Made by a program: the position numbers and the translations under genes | In this document: piece by piece, positions 60,356-64,000 of the stretch | Position numbering within the stretch: the stretch's first letter is position 1 | Layout: each line of letters begins with the position of its first letter | From: an uncultured Bacteroidales bacterium | GTDB taxonomy: Bacteria > Bacteroidota > Bacteroidia > Bacteroidales > P3 | Reading direction: 5' to 3' | DNA: 64,000 nucleotides | Assembly: GCA_905234695.1 (NCBI GenBank) | Contig: CAJOHZ010000002.1 | Span: 62,001-126,000, forward strand | The notes under the pieces: model-generated | The model's input: the letters and a program-made list of their open reading frames with translations, nothing else | What the model was told of the DNA's origin: nothing | Database searches by the model: none

Positions 60356-61009
60356 TCAAACAGTAGCTTTCAACTTCGCGATGGTCTCTGCGGGATTCAC
60401 GCTCTTGAAAACGGTGTTGCCCGCCACAAGCACCTGTGCACCCGTCTCCACCAACTTGGGGGCGTTCTCGAGGTTGACTCCGCCGTCGACCTCGATGAGG
60501 CACTGCGGGTTCTTGCGGTTGCAGAGGTCGCGCAACTGCCGTACCTTGTTATAGGTATTCTCGATGAACTTCTGTCCGCCGAACCCCGGGTTGACGCTCA
60601 TCAGCAACACCACGTCGCAGAACTGCACTACATCTTCGAGCAGGCACACGGGCGACGAGGGGTTGAGCACCACACCGCCCTTCATACCGGCATCGTGGAT
60701 GGCATGCAGCACACGGTCGAGGTGGATACACGCCTCGTAATGGACTGTGAGGATATCGGCTCCGGCTTCTTTGAAGTCGTTCACATAGCGGCCGGGGTCG
60801 TTAATCATCAGATGGACATCCAGCGGCTTGCGGGCATGTTTCTTGATATGTTTGATGACCGGCTGGCCAAAAGAGATATTCGGCACGAAGAGGCCGTCCA
60901 TCACATCGACATGGAGCCAGTCGCATTCGCTCTGGTTAAGCATCTCGATATCGCGCTGCAGGTTGCCAAAGTCGGCCGAGAGCAATGAAGGGGCAATCAG
61001 TGGAGTCAT
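60356..61009 (-). CDS. rpe: Ribulose-phosphate 3-epimerase
   Basis: A 217-residue TIM-barrel enzyme that interconverts ribulose 5-phosphate and xylulose 5-phosphate in the pentose phosphate pathway. It starts LIAPSLLSADFGNLQRDIEM. Metal and catalytic residues are in WLHVDVMDGLFVPN, DVHLMINDP, LMSVNPGFGGQKFI and IEVDGGVN. It is complete and of usual length. It lies between the YitT-like gene (24 bp) and rlmI (8 bp), all on the minus strand, so these may be one transcript. Confidence 0.97.
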   Translation of the reverse strand: MTPLIAPSLLSADFGNLQRDIEMLNQSECDWLHVDVMDGLFVPNISFGQPVIKHIKKHARKPLDVHLMINDPGRYVNDFKEAGADILTVHYEACIHLDRVLHAIHDAGMKGGVVLNPSSPVCLLEDVVQFCDVVLLMSVNPGFGGQKFIENTYNKVRQLRDLCNRKNPQCLIEVDGGVNLENAPKLVETGAQVLVAGNTVFKSVNPAETIAKLKATV

Positions 61010-61033
61010 ATCAATTGAGAAGCGTTGAAATGT

Positions 61034-61918
61034 TTACAGTTTCAGTTTTTCGAAGTTCTTGCCATAGACACCTTGGGTCTTGCTGACCGAGATGAAGGCA
61101 TCTTTGTCGATGCGGTGGATAATCCGCATCACATGGGGTTTGTCGGTGCGATGCACCATCAGCAGCAGCACTTTCTGGTGTTGTTTGCTGTAGCCGCCTT
61201 CGGCATCGAGCAGCGTGGCGCCACGGCCCACCTCCTTTGTCACCGCATCGGCGATCTCGTCATTTTTCGACGAGAAGACCATCACCTGGTAGCTCTGTTT
61301 GTTGCCGTCGAGCACAAGGTCGAGCACATAGGTCATGGTCACCATCATGATGTAGCCAAAGATAACCTTCTCCGGCGAATGGCTTACAAACCACGAGCTG
61401 CCGATGATGAAGATATCCAGATAGAGTATCACCTTGCCCGGCGACACATTGCGGTATTTGTTGATGATGAGTGCGATGATGTCGGTGCCACCGCTGTTGC
61501 CGCCCATCATGAAGGTCAATCCGATGCCGCCGCCGCACATGGCACCGCCGAGGAGGGCGCACACGATGTTGCCCAATTCCTGCACGTTAAACCAGTTCTC
61601 CACATGCAGCACCTGCTGCCAGAGGATGAAGCATAGCGACGACATCACAATGCCATAGATGGTATTGGCGCCGAACTTGGGCCCCAGCACCTTGAAGCCT
61701 ACCACGAGGAGGATACCGTTGATAATGAAATTCATCACACCGATGGGGAGCTTGATGCCTACGGCATAGTATAGCACCGACGAGATACCGCTCACGCCGC
61801 CACCCACAATCTGAGCCGGCAGCATGAACGCCGCCCACGCGAAGGTGTAGGTCAATATGCCGACGGTGATGAGTACGTAAGACAGGATTGCATGTCCTTT
61901 ATTTTTGAAAAACTGCAT
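61034..61918 (-). CDS. YitT-family membrane protein
   Basis: A 294-residue protein with five or six N-terminal spans (ILSYVLITVGILTYTFAWAA, then FMLPAQIVGGGVSGIS, and MGGNSGGTDIIALIINKY). A cytoplasmic C-terminal DUF2179 domain follows (GRGATLLDAEGGYSKQHQKV, HVMRIIHRIDKDAFISVSKT). The family is widespread in Bacteroidota and Firmicutes; no reaction is established. It lies 12 bp after the YggS-like gene and 24 bp before rpe. Confidence 0.9.
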   Translation of the reverse strand: MQFFKNKGHAILSYVLITVGILTYTFAWAAFMLPAQIVGGGVSGISSVLYYAVGIKLPIGVMNFIINGILLVVGFKVLGPKFGANTIYGIVMSSLCFILWQQVLHVENWFNVQELGNIVCALLGGAMCGGGIGLTFMMGGNSGGTDIIALIINKYRNVSPGKVILYLDIFIIGSSWFVSHSPEKVIFGYIMMVTMTYVLDLVLDGNKQSYQVMVFSSKNDEIADAVTKEVGRGATLLDAEGGYSKQHQKVLLLMVHRTDKPHVMRIIHRIDKDAFISVSKTQGVYGKNFEKLKL

Positions 61919-61930
61919 TGTGGTTAAGAT

Positions 61931-62611
61931 TTATACTTCTTTGTTCTTGTTTCCATAGTTCCTTTCGCCAAAGATGGCCGAACCCACACGCACCAGCGTG
62001 CTGCCCTCCTCCATGGCGATGCCATAGTCGTGCGACATGCCCATAGAGATTTCGCGGAACTCTTCGTGCCCTGCGAAGGGGCCGGCCTTCAACGTGTCGA
62101 ACAACTGTTTGATTGTGCGGAAATCGCGACGCACACGCTCCCTGTCGGCTGTATTGGTGGCCATGCCCATCACGCCGCATATGCGCACATGTTCCAGATT
62201 CGATATCCGGGATTCGATATCAGAGAGTTCTTCGGGCAGGAAGCCAAACTTGGTTTCCTCCTGCGCGACATGGATTTGCAGCAGACAGTCCACCACACGG
62301 CCCGCCTTGGCGGCGGCATGGTCGATGTCGATAAGATGCTCCACAGAGTCGACCCCATGAATCATGGAGACAAAGTCGATGTAGTATTTCAGCTGTTTCG
62401 ACTGCACATGACCGATGAAGTGCCACTGGATGTCCTCGGGCAGAACCGCATGTTTGTCACGCAGTTCGGTAGCATAGTTCTCGCCGAAAATGCGCTGCCC
62501 CGCCGCATACGCCTCGAGAATGTCCTCGACAGGCTTGGTCTTAGAGACTGCGACAAGGCGCACTCCGTCCCTAAGGGTGGCATTGATACGTGTTAGATTT
62601 TCTGTAATCAT
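61931..62611 (-). CDS. YggS/PLPBP-family pyridoxal-phosphate protein
   Basis: A 226-residue PLP-binding barrel protein involved in PLP homeostasis, with no known catalytic turnover. Lys in VRLVAVSKTKPVEDILEAYA binds PLP. FGENYATELRDK, WHFIGHVQSKQLKYY and GMSHDYGIAMEEGSTLVRVG (then SAIFGERNYG) are family motifs. The start at 62611 (MITENLTRINATLRDGVRLV) matches the family; the upstream open frame does not. It leads a four-gene row with the YitT-like gene, rpe and rlmI. Confidence 0.93.
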   Translation of the reverse strand: MITENLTRINATLRDGVRLVAVSKTKPVEDILEAYAAGQRIFGENYATELRDKHAVLPEDIQWHFIGHVQSKQLKYYIDFVSMIHGVDSVEHLIDIDHAAAKAGRVVDCLLQIHVAQEETKFGFLPEELSDIESRISNLEHVRICGVMGMATNTADRERVRRDFRTIKQLFDTLKAGPFAGHEEFREISMGMSHDYGIAMEEGSTLVRVGSAIFGERNYGNKNKEV

Positions 62612-62673
62612 TACCTTAGGATAACGACGGAGTATAAATAATATTATACAAAAAATGCATCGTGGATGTTTTT

Positions 62674-64000
62674 TTATCCGCGGCGCGGCTTCCCCTTGGG
62701 CGAAGACACCGAGCCATACAGCTTGGGGATATAGCCGTCGAGGCCGCTCCGCCGCAACGCCTTTGTGATGTCGTTTCGACATTCTGGCTTGTAATAGAAA
62801 AACATACGACGCTGGTCGGCTTTCTCGTCAGGGGTGCGAGCCACACTTACAGGTTTCATCGTGGCCGGGTCGATGCCGGTATAATACATCTCGGTGCTCA
62901 GTGTCATCGGCGTGGGGGTGAAATCCTGTATCTGCTCCAGGCGATAGCCCATCTGCTTCATCTGCACCGCCAGGTCGGCCATGTCGGCCAGACGACAACC
63001 GGGATGGCTGCTGATGAAATAAGGGATGAGCTGATAACGCAGACCCGCCTGTTTGCAGATATCGTCGAACCGATGCTTGGTTTCCTTGAAGAGTGCAAAC
63101 GGAGGCTTGCGCATCAGTTCCAGTACACGGTCGGAGGTATGCTCCGGGGCCACCTTCAGGCGACCCGAGGTGTGGTGCAGCACCACCTGTCTGAAATACG
63201 CCCACCCACCGTTTTGCTCTGTAAACAAATCGCAACGGATGCCGCTACCCACATACAGGTGTTTCACTTTCGGATGGCTGGCGACCTTCTCCAGCAACGC
63301 CATCATCGGGCGGTGGTCGCTGTCGAGGTTCTTGCACATTGTGGGCATGGAACAGCTGTATCGGGCACAATGGCGACAGAGGTCAGGGTTCTTCCCCTTC
63401 ATACGCCACATATTGGCCGACGGGCCGCCGAGGTCGGTCAGCACACCGTGGAACTCGGGGTCGTTCGTGACGGCCTCCACCTCTCGCAAGACGCTCTCTT
63501 CGCTACGCGAGGCTATCTGCTTGCCTTGGTGGGCACTGATGGTGCAGAACGAGCATCCGCCGAAACAGCCGCGGTGGGTGTTCACACTCCAGCGAATCAT
63601 CTCGAAGGCCGGTATTGGGCCACGTTTCTTGTACTTCGGATGTGGCTGTCGCATATAGGGCAAGTCGAAACTGGCGTCTACCTCTTCGGTAGTCATCGGC
63701 GGCTCTGGCGGATTCACCACCACATATCGGTCACCATGGCGCTGCACAAGCGTGGCACACACAATCTTGTTACTCTCTTGCTCTATGATATGGTAGTTTT
63801 CGGCCTCAGCCCGTTTGCTCTTCTGACATTCCTCGAACGGATGGAGTTCTGTAAAGCCGTCAAGGGCCTTGATGTCATTGACACGATAGGCCACCTGCGG
63901 CAGTCCGTGACAGGCATCTATGCCGTTGCCTTCGTCCAGCTGTCGGGCGATTTTCAAGACGCTCCTCTCCCCCATTCCGTACAGCAACAGGTCGGCGGGG
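62674..64000 (-). CDS. YgiQ-family radical SAM protein, C-terminal part (5' end outside the window)
   Basis: At least 440 residues of a YgiQ-type radical SAM protein. The frame is open to the window edge, so the N-terminus lies beyond. The SAM-cluster motif is in THRGCFGGCSFCTISAHQGK. The family's second Cys motif follows in LCRHCARYSCSMPTMCKNLD, then YVGSGIRCDL and HTSGRLKVAPEHTSDRVLEL. The reaction is not established for the family. The C-terminus is basic (KLYGSVSSPKGKPRRG). It lies 62 bp upstream of the YggS-like gene on the same strand. Confidence 0.92.
   Translation of the reverse strand, partial: PADLLLYGMGERSVLKIARQLDEGNGIDACHGLPQVAYRVNDIKALDGFTELHPFEECQKSKRAEAENYHIIEQESNKIVCATLVQRHGDRYVVVNPPEPPMTTEEVDASFDLPYMRQPHPKYKKRGPIPAFEMIRWSVNTHRGCFGGCSFCTISAHQGKQIASRSEESVLREVEAVTNDPEFHGVLTDLGGPSANMWRMKGKNPDLCRHCARYSCSMPTMCKNLDSDHRPMMALLEKVASHPKVKHLYVGSGIRCDLFTEQNGGWAYFRQVVLHHTSGRLKVAPEHTSDRVLELMRKPPFALFKETKHRFDDICKQAGLRYQLIPYFISSHPGCRLADMADLAVQMKQMGYRLEQIQDFTPTPMTLSTEMYYTGIDPATMKPVSVARTPDEKADQRRMFFYYKPECRNDITKALRRSGLDGYIPKLYGSVSSPKGKPRRG

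Overview
The window is chromosomal DNA of a member of the Bacteroidota, most likely order Bacteroidales. The clues are promoters of the TAnnTTTG type, a gliding-motility/type IX C-terminal domain, WG-repeat proteins, a GDP-heptose operon, a cytidylyltransferase-PEP mutase fusion and PIN-family toxin-antitoxin pairs. Housekeeping genes are fairly GC-rich. Two stretches are clearly AT-rich and look acquired: 2.16-9.34 kb and about 49-57.6 kb.

Layout. 1-2.1 kb: the end of argS and an acyl-ACP thioesterase. 2.16-9.35 kb: a complete single-stranded-DNA phage (Microviridae) integrated between two dif-like sites. It carries a major capsid protein, a small conserved protein, a pilot protein, a HUH replication initiator, five small left-end genes, a 30-codon membrane-peptide gene, a repeat-rich non-coding region and no integrase. 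9.4-13.3 kb: a TPR protein and gyrA, transcribed towards dif. Genes on both sides point at dif, as expected near the replication terminus.

13.7-21.9 kb: a membrane protein, a surface protein with a type IX sorting domain, an IspD-like cytidylyltransferase, then a phosphonate operon with its own promoter. That operon encodes a cytidylyltransferase-PEP mutase fusion, phosphonopyruvate decarboxylase, phosphonoacetaldehyde reductase and a LicD-type transferase. Read as a pathway it would make 2-hydroxyethylphosphonate, activate it with CTP and attach it to a glycan. 22.0-30.2 kb: a PIN toxin-antitoxin pair, a glycosyltransferase, a YfhO membrane protein, a PgpH-type c-di-AMP phosphodiesterase, an unknown gene and a PflX-like radical SAM enzyme. 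30.3-33.9 kb: a PepD peptidase and an ADP-forming acyl-CoA synthetase.

34.1-40.1 kb: cell-envelope genes of unknown role, dihydroorotase, a secreted WG-repeat protein and an HtrA protease. 40.2-44.3 kb: an operon with a glycosyltransferase and all enzymes for GDP-D-glycero-alpha-D-manno-heptose, two of them fused. 44.4-48.6 kb: a peptide-transporter permease, TsaB, LolA, FolE and an unknown protein. 49-57 kb: an AT-rich island of exported proteins, including a WG-repeat/caspase-like protease directly followed by a papain-like protease. 57.6-58.9 kb: a second PIN pair and a nucleotidyltransferase with a much shortened HEPN-like partner. 59-64 kb: RlmI (with an internal 7-bp tandem repeat), Rpe, a YitT protein, a YggS/PLP protein and the start-truncated end of YgiQ.

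The most notable inference concerns the phage. Its strongest promoter lies at the right end of the integrated copy and points out of the prophage into a host terminator. In the excised circle the same promoter would sit about 0.1 kb upstream of the capsid operon. Integration at dif may therefore switch the capsid genes off simply by separating them from their promoter.
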